This document shows, piece by piece, positions 16,279-24,863 of a stretch of 64,000 nt of DNA. Below the pieces are notes generated by a model, which searched no databases, had not been told where the DNA came from, and worked only from the letters and a program-made list of their open reading frames with translations. The stretch is from Nigerium massiliense (lineage in GTDB: Bacteria > Actinomycetota > Actinomycetes > Propionibacteriales > Propionibacteriaceae): assembly GCF_000826085.1 (NCBI RefSeq), contig NZ_CCYM01000003.1, forward strand, positions 620,001 through 684,000, given 5' to 3'. How positions within the stretch are numbered: position 1 is the stretch's first letter; each line of letters begins with the position of its first letter. Position numbers and translations under genes: made by a program.

Positions 16279-18123
16279 CTACTCGGGCCCGACGGCCTCG
16301 GCCTGCAGGACGCGGCGACGCGACTCCAACTCCAGCAGCTGGGCGAACATCTTGTTGTACTCCACCTGGTGTTCGAGGGGGTTCGTGCGCTGCAGCTTCG
16401 ACTTGTGGTTCGCGATCGTCCGCTCCAGCGTGAGCAGCCGTAGCCGCGCGGAGTACTCGCGCGCGTAGTGCGCCGACGGGCGCCGCAGGAGACCCTCCAC
16501 CGACAGCGAGATGAACAGCTGCTGCCCCACCGGCTCGGTGACCGTGCCGAGGATCGCCTGCAGCCAGTCCGGGGTGGCCCGGTCGATGCCGGTCGCGATC
16601 TCGAAGGCACGCCGGTAGGCCGGGTGGGTGAAGTCGTCGGCGCTGATGCCGTTCCAGTCGGCGTCGAAGCACTGCGGTTGCTGGATGAGCAGCTTCAGCG
16701 TCCCGCGCTCGACGGCCAGCCGCCGGTCGCGCGGGTCGGGCAGCACCGCCAGCTGCTCCTGGCCGGGCGAGGGCTCCTGTTCGGTGTGCCCGGCCGGGTC
16801 CTTGGGCGTGGCCCGGTTGTTGGCGCGGGTCACCTCGGCGCGCACCTCGTCGGGGTTCATCCCGACCATGCCGGCCAGCTCCCGGATGTAGCCGCTGACC
16901 AGGGACGCGTCCCGCACGCTGCCGACCAGCGGCGCGGCGGCGCGGATCGCGGCGAGGCGCCCGTCGGCGCGGTCGAGGTCGTGTTTGCTGAGCACGTTCT
17001 TCATGACGAACCGGTACAGCGGCACCCGGCGGGCCACGAGCTCGCGCACGGCGGCGTCCCCCTGCTGGATGCGCAGGTCGCACGGATCCAGCCCGTTGGG
17101 CTCGACGGCCACGTACGTCTGGGCGATGAAGTTCGCGTCGGAGTTGAACACCTTCAGCGCGGCGTTCTGACCGGCGGCGTCCCCGTCGAAGGTGAAGATC
17201 ACCTCGCCGCTCATCGCGTCGGCGGTCATCAGGCGCTGGACAAGCCGCCCGTGCTCCTCGCCGAAGGCGGTGCCGCAGGACGCCACCGCGGTGTCGACGC
17301 CGGCGATGTGCGCCGCCATGACGTCGGTGTAGCCCTCGACGACGACCACCTGGTTCTTCTTGCCGATGCTCTTGCGCGCCAGGTCGAGCCCGTAGAGCAC
17401 GTGGCTCTTCTTGTAGACGACGGTCTCGGGGGTGTTCAGGTACTTGGCCGGCATGCGGTCGTCGTCGAAGAGCCGCCGCGCGCCGAAGCCGAGCGTGGAG
17501 CGTCCTGCGTCACGGATCGGCCAGACCAGCCGGGCCTGGAAGAAGTCCCAGCCGTTCTCCCGGACCAGTCCGGCCTTCACGAGGTCGTCGCGGCTGAAGT
17601 TCTTGGCGAGCAGGTAGTCACGCAGGTCGTGCCCGCCGCGGGGCGCGAAGCCCAGCCCGAACTCCTGCGCGTGGGCCTGGCTGAAGCCGCGGCCGTCCAG
17701 GAACTGCCGGGCCTTGAGGGCGTCCGGGGTGAGGAGTTGCCGGGCGAAGAAGTCGGCGGCGGCCTGGTTCGCCTCGAGGATGCGCATCCGCAGCCCGGGC
17801 TCGACGCGCGGGCCGCCCTCGGTGTAGCGCAGTTGGACGCCGGTGCGGTCGGCCAGCCACTCGACGGCTTCGGCGAAGCCCATGTTGTTGCTCTTCTGGA
17901 CGAACGAGATGACGTCGCCGCCCTCGCCGCAGCCGAAGCAGTAGTAGAAGCCCTTGGCCGGCGTGACGCGGAAGCTCGGCGTCTTCTCGTCGTGGAACGG
18001 GCACAACCCCACCAGCGAGCCGCCCCCGCCGTTGCGCAGCGCCACGAACGACCCGACGATGTCCTCGATCCGGGCGCGTTCCCGGACGGCCGCCAGGTCC
18101 TCCTCGTTGATCAAGCCCGCCAC
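16279..18123 (-). CDS. dnaG: DNA primase DnaG
   Basis: A 614-residue bacterial primase that makes RNA primers at the replication fork. The N-terminal zinc-binding domain shows LCPFHDEKTPSF and YYCFGCGEGGD (CHC2 type). The TOPRIM core follows with VVVVEGYTDVMAAH and FTFDGDAAGQNAAL, and the C-terminal helicase-binding region ends in LELESRRRVLQAEAVGPE. The GTG start at 18123 places LINEEDLAAVRERARIEDIV at the usual family start. The neighbouring AAA ATPase gene is divergent with only 37 bases between starts. Confidence 0.97.
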   Translation of the reverse strand: MAGLINEEDLAAVRERARIEDIVGSFVALRNGGGGSLVGLCPFHDEKTPSFRVTPAKGFYYCFGCGEGGDVISFVQKSNNMGFAEAVEWLADRTGVQLRYTEGGPRVEPGLRMRILEANQAAADFFARQLLTPDALKARQFLDGRGFSQAHAQEFGLGFAPRGGHDLRDYLLAKNFSRDDLVKAGLVRENGWDFFQARLVWPIRDAGRSTLGFGARRLFDDDRMPAKYLNTPETVVYKKSHVLYGLDLARKSIGKKNQVVVVEGYTDVMAAHIAGVDTAVASCGTAFGEEHGRLVQRLMTADAMSGEVIFTFDGDAAGQNAALKVFNSDANFIAQTYVAVEPNGLDPCDLRIQQGDAAVRELVARRVPLYRFVMKNVLSKHDLDRADGRLAAIRAAAPLVGSVRDASLVSGYIRELAGMVGMNPDEVRAEVTRANNRATPKDPAGHTEQEPSPGQEQLAVLPDPRDRRLAVERGTLKLLIQQPQCFDADWNGISADDFTHPAYRRAFEIATGIDRATPDWLQAILGTVTEPVGQQLFISLSVEGLLRRPSAHYAREYSARLRLLTLERTIANHKSKLQRTNPLEHQVEYNKMFAQLLELESRRRVLQAEAVGPE

Positions 18124-18147
18124 AGGGCGCAGTGTAGCCGCGGCCGG

Positions 18148-18153
18148 TAGTGT
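18148..18153 (+). promoter_or_regulatory. -10 box TAGTGT for leaderless AAA ATPase gene
   Basis: TAGTGT ends exactly 7 bases before the ATG at 18161 and there is no ribosome site, which fits a leaderless transcript. It sits in the 37-base gap shared with dnaG. Confidence 0.5.
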
Positions 18154-18160
18154 CCCCTTC

Positions 18161-19537
18161 ATGGACATCGATCCCCAGCTGAGGGACTTCCTGACGTCGT
18201 TCCGCACGATCGCCGAGCTGGCCGCCCGCACTCAGGCGCAAGACGTCCCCCTGTTGGTCGACGCGCTCACCGAGCACCTCGGCGTCCCGGCCACTCAGGC
18301 GGCGGTCGTCGCCAAGGAGATCGTCGCCTACCGCTACGCCGACTACGACGTCGCGCTCGAGCGCATGGCCGGTCCGGACGCCGGCCTGCTGGGTCTGGGT
18401 GGCGGCGACCAGCGCCACCACATGTCGCTGGCGGACATGATCGGCGCCGACTGGGCGCGCGTGCCGCTGGGCCAGGTCGACTGGACGAACGTCCCCATCA
18501 ATGCCACCGAGACCCGCCGGGCGCTGAGCCTGGGCATCCGGCTGTTCAGCTACCAGGGCCAGCCGGTCGCGGTGTTGCAGCGCCGCCGCAGCCGGATGCA
18601 TGGCAACGGCACCGGCGTCATCGAGGTGCTCTGCGCCGACGCCGACGTCGCGAACGCCCTGCTCGAGGAGGCGACCACCAGCTCCACGCGGGATTCGCTG
18701 CTGCGCGGCAACATCATCAGCCTCGAGTTGTCCGGCTTCGAGGGCGAGGGCGACGGCTATCGGTTCCTGCCGCGTCCGCACGTCGGCGCCGAGGACGTGA
18801 TCCTGCCACCCGGCGTCCTCGATCGGGTCAGCGGGCACGTCGTCGGCATCGCCGAGCACGCCGCCACGCTGCGCGCGCACGGCCAGCACCTCAAGCGCGG
18901 CGTCCTGCTGTACGGGCCGCCCGGCACCGGCAAGACCCACACGGTGCGGCACCTGCTCAGCGTCACACCCGGGCACACCGCCATGCTGCTGTCGGGCGCC
19001 ACGCTGCAGATGGTCGGCCAGGCCACGGCGATCGCCCGGCACCTGCAGCCCGCCATCTTGGTGCTCGAGGACTGCGACCTCGTCGCGATGCAGCGCGACC
19101 TGACGCCCGGCGGCAACCCGCTGCTGTTCGAGGTGCTGGACGCAATCGACGGCCTCGCCGCGGACGCCGACGTCGCGTTCCTGCTGACGACCAACCGCGT
19201 CGACGTGCTGGAGGAGGCGCTGGCCCAGCGTCCCGGACGCGTCGACCTCTCGGTGGAGATCCCTCTGCCCGACGAGGCTGCCCGCCGCCGGTTGCTCGAG
19301 CTCTACGGGCGCGCGGTCGGGTTCGGAGCCGCCACGCTGGACGACCTCGCCCGGCGCAGCGACGAGCGGACGGCGTCCTTCTTCAAGGAGCTTGTGCGGC
19401 GCGCGGTGCTGTACGCCGCCGAAGCCGGCGAGGAGCCCGCGGACGCCCATTTGGTCGCCGCCTTCGAGGCGCTCCAGGCCGACCGGGCCGAGTTGCAGCA
19501 CCGCACCGACTCGGGGTTCTACGAGGAGGAACGCTGA
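18161..19537 (+). CDS. AAA+ ATPase (CDC48/FtsH-like ATPase core)
   Basis: A 458-residue protein with a single C-terminal AAA module: Walker A YGPPGTGKTH at about residue 248, Walker B ILVLEDCDLV, sensor-1 FLLTTNRVD, arginine-finger region QRPGRVDLSVEIPLPDEA. The first ~240 residues are a distinct N-terminal domain with no recognised family, likely the substrate adaptor. There is no protease domain or membrane helix. It is divergent from dnaG and has a probable leaderless start. The role is likely protein remodelling; the target is unknown. Confidence 0.88.
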   Translation: MDIDPQLRDFLTSFRTIAELAARTQAQDVPLLVDALTEHLGVPATQAAVVAKEIVAYRYADYDVALERMAGPDAGLLGLGGGDQRHHMSLADMIGADWARVPLGQVDWTNVPINATETRRALSLGIRLFSYQGQPVAVLQRRRSRMHGNGTGVIEVLCADADVANALLEEATTSSTRDSLLRGNIISLELSGFEGEGDGYRFLPRPHVGAEDVILPPGVLDRVSGHVVGIAEHAATLRAHGQHLKRGVLLYGPPGTGKTHTVRHLLSVTPGHTAMLLSGATLQMVGQATAIARHLQPAILVLEDCDLVAMQRDLTPGGNPLLFEVLDAIDGLAADADVAFLLTTNRVDVLEEALAQRPGRVDLSVEIPLPDEAARRRLLELYGRAVGFGAATLDDLARRSDERTASFFKELVRRAVLYAAEAGEEPADAHLVAAFEALQADRAELQHRTDSGFYEEER

Positions 19538-19601
19538 CCCAGCGCCGGACGCCCATGTGGGAGTCGCGGAACAGCGCGGCGCCGCTCGTCGTTGAGGCGG
19601 C

Positions 19602-20762
19602 ATGAGTTCCTCACGCTCCACCGACGTCGCCGTCATCGGCGCGGGCCAGGCTGGGCTGTCCGCGGGCTACCACCTGCTGCGGCGCGGCTTCCGGCCCGCG
19701 GACGAGCGCTCGGCCGCCGCGGTGGCGGCCGGGGCGTCCGAGAGGTGGGCTGTCGCGGGGGCCGGGGAGCGCTCGTTCGTCATGGTGGACGGCGAGCCCG
19801 CGCCCGGCGGCGCGTGGCGGCACCGGTGGCCGAGCCTGACGATGGCGACCGTCAACAACATCGCGGACCTGCCCGGCATGGAGCAGCCCGAGATCGCGGC
19901 CGCGACTCCGTCGCGGCAGGCGGTGCCGGCGTACTTCGCGGCGTTCGAGGAGCGGTTCGGGCTGCCGGTCGAGCGCCCGGTCCGCGTCCGCTCGGTGAGC
20001 GACGACGACGGTCGGCTGCTCATCGAGGCGAGCGACCCGGCCGGCGTCCCGCTTGCTCCGATCGCGGCCCGTGCCCTCATCAACGCCACCGGCACCTGGC
20101 GGCACCCGTTCGTCCCGTACGTTCCCGGCGCCTCCACCTTCGCCGGACGCCAACTGCGCACCGTCGACTACTGCCGGGCCGAGGAGTTCCGTGGGCAGCG
20201 CGTCGGCGTCGTGGGCGGCGGCATCAGCGCGACGGGGTTCCTCGCCGAGCTGAGCGCGCTCGCCGAGACGTTCTGGTACACGCGGCGCGAGCCGTGGTTC
20301 CGCGAGGGTCCGTTCGATGAGCAGGCCGGCCGCGAGGTCGTCGCCGCGGTCGCCGAACGCACCGAGCGGGGCCTGCCGCCGCTGTCCGTCGTCTCCCAGA
20401 CCGGGTTGATCTGGACGCCCGCCCTCCGCGCCGCGGATGCTCGCGGGGCCCTCGACCGTCGCCCGATGTTCGTTCGGATCGAGCCCGCTGGCGTCGTGGA
20501 GGCGGACGGCTCGTTCACCGAGCTGGACGCGCTGATCTGGGCGACCGGCTTCCGCGCCGACCTCGACCACCTCGCTCCCTTGCACCTGCGCGGGCCCGGC
20601 GGCGGCGGCATCCGCCTGGACGGGAGCCAGGTCGCCGACGATCCTCGCGTCCACCTGATCGGCTATGGGCCCAGCGCGTCCACCATCGGCGCCAACCGCG
20701 CCGGACGCGACGCCGTCCGCCGTATCGAGGCGCTCCTGGCAGCCCGTCCCGCCCGCTCGTAG
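19602..20762 (+). CDS. FAD/NAD(P)-dependent flavin monooxygenase-like oxidoreductase
   Basis: A 386-residue flavoprotein. It has an N-terminal FAD-binding Rossmann motif (VAVIGAGQAGLSAGYHLL), then MATVNNIADLPGM and INATGTWRHPFVPYVPGA, and a second nucleotide-binding motif (VGVVGGGISATGF) for NAD(P)H. The C-terminus carries LIWATGFRADLDHL, the second dinucleotide-side signature of flavin-containing monooxygenases. The substrate is unknown. It begins 64 bases after the AAA ATPase and may share its transcript. No secretion signal is seen. Confidence 0.88.
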   Translation: MSSSRSTDVAVIGAGQAGLSAGYHLLRRGFRPADERSAAAVAAGASERWAVAGAGERSFVMVDGEPAPGGAWRHRWPSLTMATVNNIADLPGMEQPEIAAATPSRQAVPAYFAAFEERFGLPVERPVRVRSVSDDDGRLLIEASDPAGVPLAPIAARALINATGTWRHPFVPYVPGASTFAGRQLRTVDYCRAEEFRGQRVGVVGGGISATGFLAELSALAETFWYTRREPWFREGPFDEQAGREVVAAVAERTERGLPPLSVVSQTGLIWTPALRAADARGALDRRPMFVRIEPAGVVEADGSFTELDALIWATGFRADLDHLAPLHLRGPGGGGIRLDGSQVADDPRVHLIGYGPSASTIGANRAGRDAVRRIEALLAARPARS

Positions 20763-20782
20763 CGACGAACGCCTGGCGCGGG

Positions 20783-21763
20783 TCAGTCCCTCAGGAGTTC
20801 CTCGGCCGCGCTCACCCGCTCCTGCGCGTCGGCGAGGACCTCCCCTGCGGACGCCGCGTCCGCGGCCGCTGCCGAGGCGTCCGCCTGCGCGGCCTCGAGC
20901 TGGGCGGTCAGCTCCCGCACGCGCGCCTCGGCGCGCTTCTGCTTCGTCTGCGCCGACCTCAGCGCGGCCTCAGTCCTGACCACGTCGCGCCGCGCCGTGG
21001 TGAGGTCGCGTTTGGCGGACGCCTGGGCCAGTGCCCGCTGCGCGGACTCGAACGCCGCCCGGGCCTCGCGGAGTTCGCGCTCCTCCTCGTCGTCCTCCTC
21101 GGCCACGGTCGCTGAGTCCGTTTCCGCACCTTCGTCCGAGACGTGCTCGCCGGGACTGTCCTGGTCCCGGTCTTCCTCGGGCTCGACCGGCGCCTCAACG
21201 TCGCCCGAGGCGTCCCCGCTGGCGGCACCCGGCGTCGCCGCGCCGCCCAGCATCGCGGCGAGCGCGCTCGACAGGTCGTCGTCGGTGAACGTCCCGTACT
21301 GAAGGGGCTTGGTCAGGCGCCCGGCGGCGACCTGCTGCGCGGCGTCCCGGTCGCTGAGGGCGGCCCGCAACGTCGTGCGGACCTCCTCGAGCGCCGCCGG
21401 TGTCGTGCTGATGCCGCGGGTGGCGAGGTGAGCCGTCAGGTCGCGCAGCACGCGCCGCTCCAGGCTGGGACGCTCCGCGGTGAGCTGCTTCAGCCGTGCG
21501 GCGTCGCGCTGGTCTTGAGCGTCGGCGAGCTGGTCGGCCAGCTTCAGCAACGCCACCAGGCTGGTGAGCCGGTCGCGGACGGCCAGGTTGAGATACCACG
21601 CCCCCAGCGTCGGACGCCGCAGCGACCCGATCGCCTGCGCCAGCGGGCGATCCTTCGCCGCGCGCGCCAGCTTCACCAGCTCGGTGCGCCGCGCCACGAA
21701 GCCGGCGGGATCGATCGCATAGAGTTCGTCGGCGGCGGCGTCCAGGCCCGCGGGATCCGTCAT
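20783..21763 (-). CDS. Coiled-coil protein of unknown function
   Basis: A 326-residue soluble protein. Residues 1-150 are helical and conserved-looking (TELVKLARAAKDRPLAQAIG, LGAWYLNLAVRDRLTSLVAL). Then comes an acidic linker rich in Asp/Glu (VEPEEDRDQDSPGEHVSDE) and a C-terminal ~110-residue coiled coil rich in Ala, Glu and Arg. I do not recognise a catalytic family. The start ATG at 21763 gives MTDPAGLDAAADELY; no better upstream start is needed. It converges on the flavin monooxygenase gene with a 20-base gap. A structural or scaffolding role is likely from composition only. Confidence 0.75.
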   Translation of the reverse strand: MTDPAGLDAAADELYAIDPAGFVARRTELVKLARAAKDRPLAQAIGSLRRPTLGAWYLNLAVRDRLTSLVALLKLADQLADAQDQRDAARLKQLTAERPSLERRVLRDLTAHLATRGISTTPAALEEVRTTLRAALSDRDAAQQVAAGRLTKPLQYGTFTDDDLSSALAAMLGGAATPGAASGDASGDVEAPVEPEEDRDQDSPGEHVSDEGAETDSATVAEEDDEEERELREARAAFESAQRALAQASAKRDLTTARRDVVRTEAALRSAQTKQKRAEARVRELTAQLEAAQADASAAAADAASAGEVLADAQERVSAAEELLRD

Positions 21764-21962
21764 GGATCGCGAGCCTAGCCGTCCCCGTCCGCCGGACGGC
21801 CCTGGAGTGCGCGGCACGAGTCGTGACCCGCGCGTCAGGACCGTTACCGGTGGAACTGGCGTCTGCATTGTTGGCTAGGGATGCGGGACGGGACCTAGCC
21901 TGGACGAATGCGATCTCGCCCGAGATCGCAGTGTTCGGTAAGCCTTGGCGGAAGTTGGGACG

Positions 21963-22721
21963 ATGACGGTTGTTGTCGGATGGGGTCTGGCCGTGGCCCT
22001 GGTGCTGCTCGTGGTGCTGGCCATGGCGGCCTCGCACGTCGGACGCCTCGGGCTCGCCCGCACCCAGGGAATCGCCGCCGTCCGCGCCATCGTGCAGCTG
22101 GCGGCGATCTCGCTCGTCATCACCGCCGCCGTGCAGACCATCTGGGGCGGCCTCGCGATCAACCTCGTCATGTTCGCGGTCGCGGTCTTCACCACCACCG
22201 GCCGCGTGGACGCCCGCCGCGCCTGGCCCTGGACCGCTCTGGCCATGCTCGCCGGCATCGTCCCGGTGATGCTGGTCATCTTCCTCACCGGCGCGGCTCC
22301 GCTGAACGGTCTCACCCTCGTGGCTCTCGGCGGCATCATCACCGGCAACATGATGAACGCCCACACCCTCGCCGGGCGCCGCTGCTTCGCCGAACTCCGC
22401 GACAACATCCCGGTCTACGAGGCCGCGCTGTCCCTCGGCTTCGAGCGTCGCCTGGCCGTGAGCACCATGCTGCAGCCGGTCCTCGGCGAGGCGCTGCTGC
22501 CCAACATCGACCAGACCCGCACCGTCGGTCTCGTGACGCTTCCGGGCGCGTTCATCGGCGTCCTGCTGGGTGGCGGTTCCCCCATCCAGGCCGGTGCGTC
22601 CCAGCTGCTGGTGCTGTTCGGCATCATGGCCGGCCAGGTCATCACCGTCGTCGCCGCGAGGCAGTTCATGCAGCGCGGCAAGCTCCTCCCGGACGACCTG
22701 CGCGAGTCCCTGCACGCCTGA
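21963..22721 (+). CDS. fetB: FetB/YbbM-family ABC transporter permease
   Basis: A 252-residue membrane protein of the UPF0014 family, whose E. coli member FetB exports iron with the ATPase FetA. It has about seven helices and the conserved loop GNMMNAHTLAGRR, followed by AALSLGFERRLAVSTMLQPV and NIDQTRTVGLVTLPGAFIGVLLGG. The start at 21963 (MTVVVGW) has GGAAG upstream; an earlier TTG at 21945 is possible. No FetA ATPase gene is adjacent on either side, so it may be an orphan or use a subunit encoded elsewhere. Confidence 0.88.
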   Translation: MTVVVGWGLAVALVLLVVLAMAASHVGRLGLARTQGIAAVRAIVQLAAISLVITAAVQTIWGGLAINLVMFAVAVFTTTGRVDARRAWPWTALAMLAGIVPVMLVIFLTGAAPLNGLTLVALGGIITGNMMNAHTLAGRRCFAELRDNIPVYEAALSLGFERRLAVSTMLQPVLGEALLPNIDQTRTVGLVTLPGAFIGVLLGGGSPIQAGASQLLVLFGIMAGQVITVVAARQFMQRGKLLPDDLRESLHA

Positions 22722-22738
22722 TCGCAGGGCGCGACGCG

Positions 22739-23569
22739 TCAGCGGCCGTCCGGCGCGACGCCGACGACCTCCAGCCGCATCCCCTCGTTCGTCGGCGTGT
22801 ACACCTGGCGCAGCGGCCCGTCGTCCCCGATCCCCGCCTCGATGAGCGCGAGCACCGCGGGGTGCGGAGCGCTCGTCAGCGCGGTCATGTCGGGGCCGCC
22901 CTCCCCGGCCAGCTGAACCTCCGCTGCCGCCAAGCGTCGCGCCGGGTCGACGCCTTGGGCGTAGCTCGCGCCCTCGGGAAGCCGGGTCAGCGGGGCGTCC
23001 GGGAGCGTCGCGACAGGGATTCCCGACAGCGTGACGTACTCGGTCTCGGACTCCGCCTGCTGGAACTCCAGCCACCAGTGACCGAGCGGCGCGAGCCCGC
23101 TCTCGTAGGCCTCCCGAAAGAACGCGTTGAACGACTCGTTGAACGCTTCCACCCCTTCGTCGTCGGGCTCGGCGATGTCGACGACGCTGCGCAGCCCCAC
23201 CCAGGGCTGCTCGGGGACATCGCGGTAGACCACCTCGGTGCGCCGGTCGTAGCCGTCAAGGACGCCGCGAACCTCGGCTGCGATGCGGTCCTCGAGCGCG
23301 CGCCGGGCGCGACGGTCTTCCTCGAAGGCGTCCACGATCTCGGCGAGCCGGTCCGGCGACGCGAGCGCCACTCGAACGAGCGGGAGCGGCACCTCCATGG
23401 TCCGCAGCAGCGAGAGCGTCGCCGCGTCGCGCACCTGCCCCGGCGCGTAGAACCGATACCCGGAGAACTCGTCGACGTGGTCGGGCGCGAGCAGCCCCGT
23501 CGCGCCGTAGTGCCGCAGCGCCTTGACCGTGAGGCCGGTGAGCTGCGCGAACTGGCCGATGGTGTACAT
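22739..23569 (-). CDS. MerR-family transcriptional regulator with effector domain
   Basis: A 276-residue regulator. Residues 1-70 are a MerR winged helix (MYTIGQFAQLTGLTVKALRH, then YRFYAPGQVRDAATLSLLR). A dimerisation helix follows (EEDRRARRALEDRIAAEVRG), and the C-terminal ~160 residues form a GyrI-like effector-binding domain. There are no cysteines that would indicate a metal sensor, so a hydrophobic drug or other small ligand is more likely. The ATG at 23569 has AAAGGGA upstream. Its target may be the divergent or adjacent transporter genes, which is not shown. Confidence 0.88.
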   Translation of the reverse strand: MYTIGQFAQLTGLTVKALRHYGATGLLAPDHVDEFSGYRFYAPGQVRDAATLSLLRTMEVPLPLVRVALASPDRLAEIVDAFEEDRRARRALEDRIAAEVRGVLDGYDRRTEVVYRDVPEQPWVGLRSVVDIAEPDDEGVEAFNESFNAFFREAYESGLAPLGHWWLEFQQAESETEYVTLSGIPVATLPDAPLTRLPEGASYAQGVDPARRLAAAEVQLAGEGGPDMTALTSAPHPAVLALIEAGIGDDGPLRQVYTPTNEGMRLEVVGVAPDGR

Positions 23570-23640
23570 GGAATCCCTTTCGTCGTGGGCGGTGATTCCA
23601 CGGTGGGGCATCCCTTTGCAGGAGGGTCAAGGCGGCGCGA

Positions 23641-24759
23641 TCAGGCGCCGCGTCCGATGCCGCGGGGCAGCCGCGCGGGGTCCCAGCCGAGCAGTTCCTC
23701 GGCGGTGTCGAACGCGAACCGGTCGGTCATCCCGCCGACGTAGGCGACCGCCAGCCGCGCCAAGGCGTCGTCCGTCTCGCCGGCGAAGCCGGGCAGCCGC
23801 TCAGGATGCGCGACGTAGAACTCGACGAGCTGCCGCAGCACCTCGATGACCGCGTTCGACTGCGCCACCGACTCCGGGCGGGTGTAGATGCGCTCATAGT
23901 TGAACCGACGCAACTCCGCCAGAGCGCTGGCGGTCGCCGGATCCATGCCGATCTCGCCGGTCTCGGCCACCGTCGTGATCACCGCCCGCACGAACGTCGC
24001 CAACTGCTCGCGCCGGGTCGCCCCCGCGACCTCGGACACCGTCTCGGGCACCTCGTCGAGCGTCACAATGCCGGCGTGCACCGCGTCCTCAAGGTCGTGC
24101 GCGCAGTAGGCGATGCGGTCGGCCCACGAGGCGATCTCGCCCTCCACCGTCAGCGGCGCCGGCCTCGACCAGCTGTGGCTACGGATGCCGTCGAGCGTCT
24201 CAGCGCACAGGTTCAGCGGGGTCAGCACGACGTCGGCGCCCCACGGCCCGTGGTCGTAGCCCTCGGGGATGAACGCGTCGAAGGCCTCCTCGGACGCGTG
24301 CCCGCCCGGCCCGTGCCCGCAGTCGTGGCCGAGCGCGATCGCGTCGGCGAGGGCCACGTTGACGCCCACCCCGCGCGCGATGGACGTCGCCACCTGCGCC
24401 ACCTCCAGCGCGTGGGTCAGCCGGGTGCGCTGATGATCGGTCGGGTACACGACGACCTGGGTCTTGCCCGCCAGCCGTCGGAACGCCGGCGAGTGGACGA
24501 TGCGGTCGCGGTCGCGCTCGAAGCAGGTGCGCTCAACGTCGGGCTCCTCTGGGCGGGCGCGGTGTCCCGCTCCCTCGGCCAGGGTCGCCCCGGGACGCAG
24601 CAACAGCCGCTCCCGCTCCTCGCGCGCGAGGCGTCCCAGCGGGGCGTCCAGGCCGATGGACGCCCGCGAGTCGGCGTGGGCGCGGACGACGCCGGACGTC
24701 GCGTGCCCGTGCATCGTCAGCGCCCAGGCCTTCGCGCGGGCCCCGAGATCGTCAGTCAT
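23641..24759 (-). CDS. dgt: dGTP triphosphohydrolase
   Basis: A 372-residue HD-domain enzyme that cleaves dGTP (or dNTPs) to the deoxynucleoside and triphosphate. HD-domain residues are in RRLAGKTQVVV, TRLTHALEVAQ, the GHDCGHGPGGHASEEAF block with the His-Asp pair, and ASWADRIAYCAHDLEDAV. The start ATG at 24759 has GGGAG upstream. In many actinobacteria dgt sits directly before dnaG; here it lies ~6 kb away with other genes between. Family assignment is firm. Confidence 0.95.
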   Translation of the reverse strand: MTDDLGARAKAWALTMHGHATSGVVRAHADSRASIGLDAPLGRLAREERERLLLRPGATLAEGAGHRARPEEPDVERTCFERDRDRIVHSPAFRRLAGKTQVVVYPTDHQRTRLTHALEVAQVATSIARGVGVNVALADAIALGHDCGHGPGGHASEEAFDAFIPEGYDHGPWGADVVLTPLNLCAETLDGIRSHSWSRPAPLTVEGEIASWADRIAYCAHDLEDAVHAGIVTLDEVPETVSEVAGATRREQLATFVRAVITTVAETGEIGMDPATASALAELRRFNYERIYTRPESVAQSNAVIEVLRQLVEFYVAHPERLPGFAGETDDALARLAVAYVGGMTDRFAFDTAEELLGWDPARLPRGIGRGA

Positions 24760-24863
24760 GCTCCCATCATGGCAACAATTCGTGGCCGTCCTCCCGGGTA
24801 GCCGCCAGCGTCCGTGCAACGATGAACGAGACCACCGTTTCCGCCGACCCGAGGAACATTCCG

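Noticed and set aside
17618..19636. A 672-codon minus-strand open frame across the AAA ATPase gene
   Set aside because: The plus strand carries the AAA motifs (GPPGTGKT, TTNRVD) and the minus-strand translation has none. It is a shadow.
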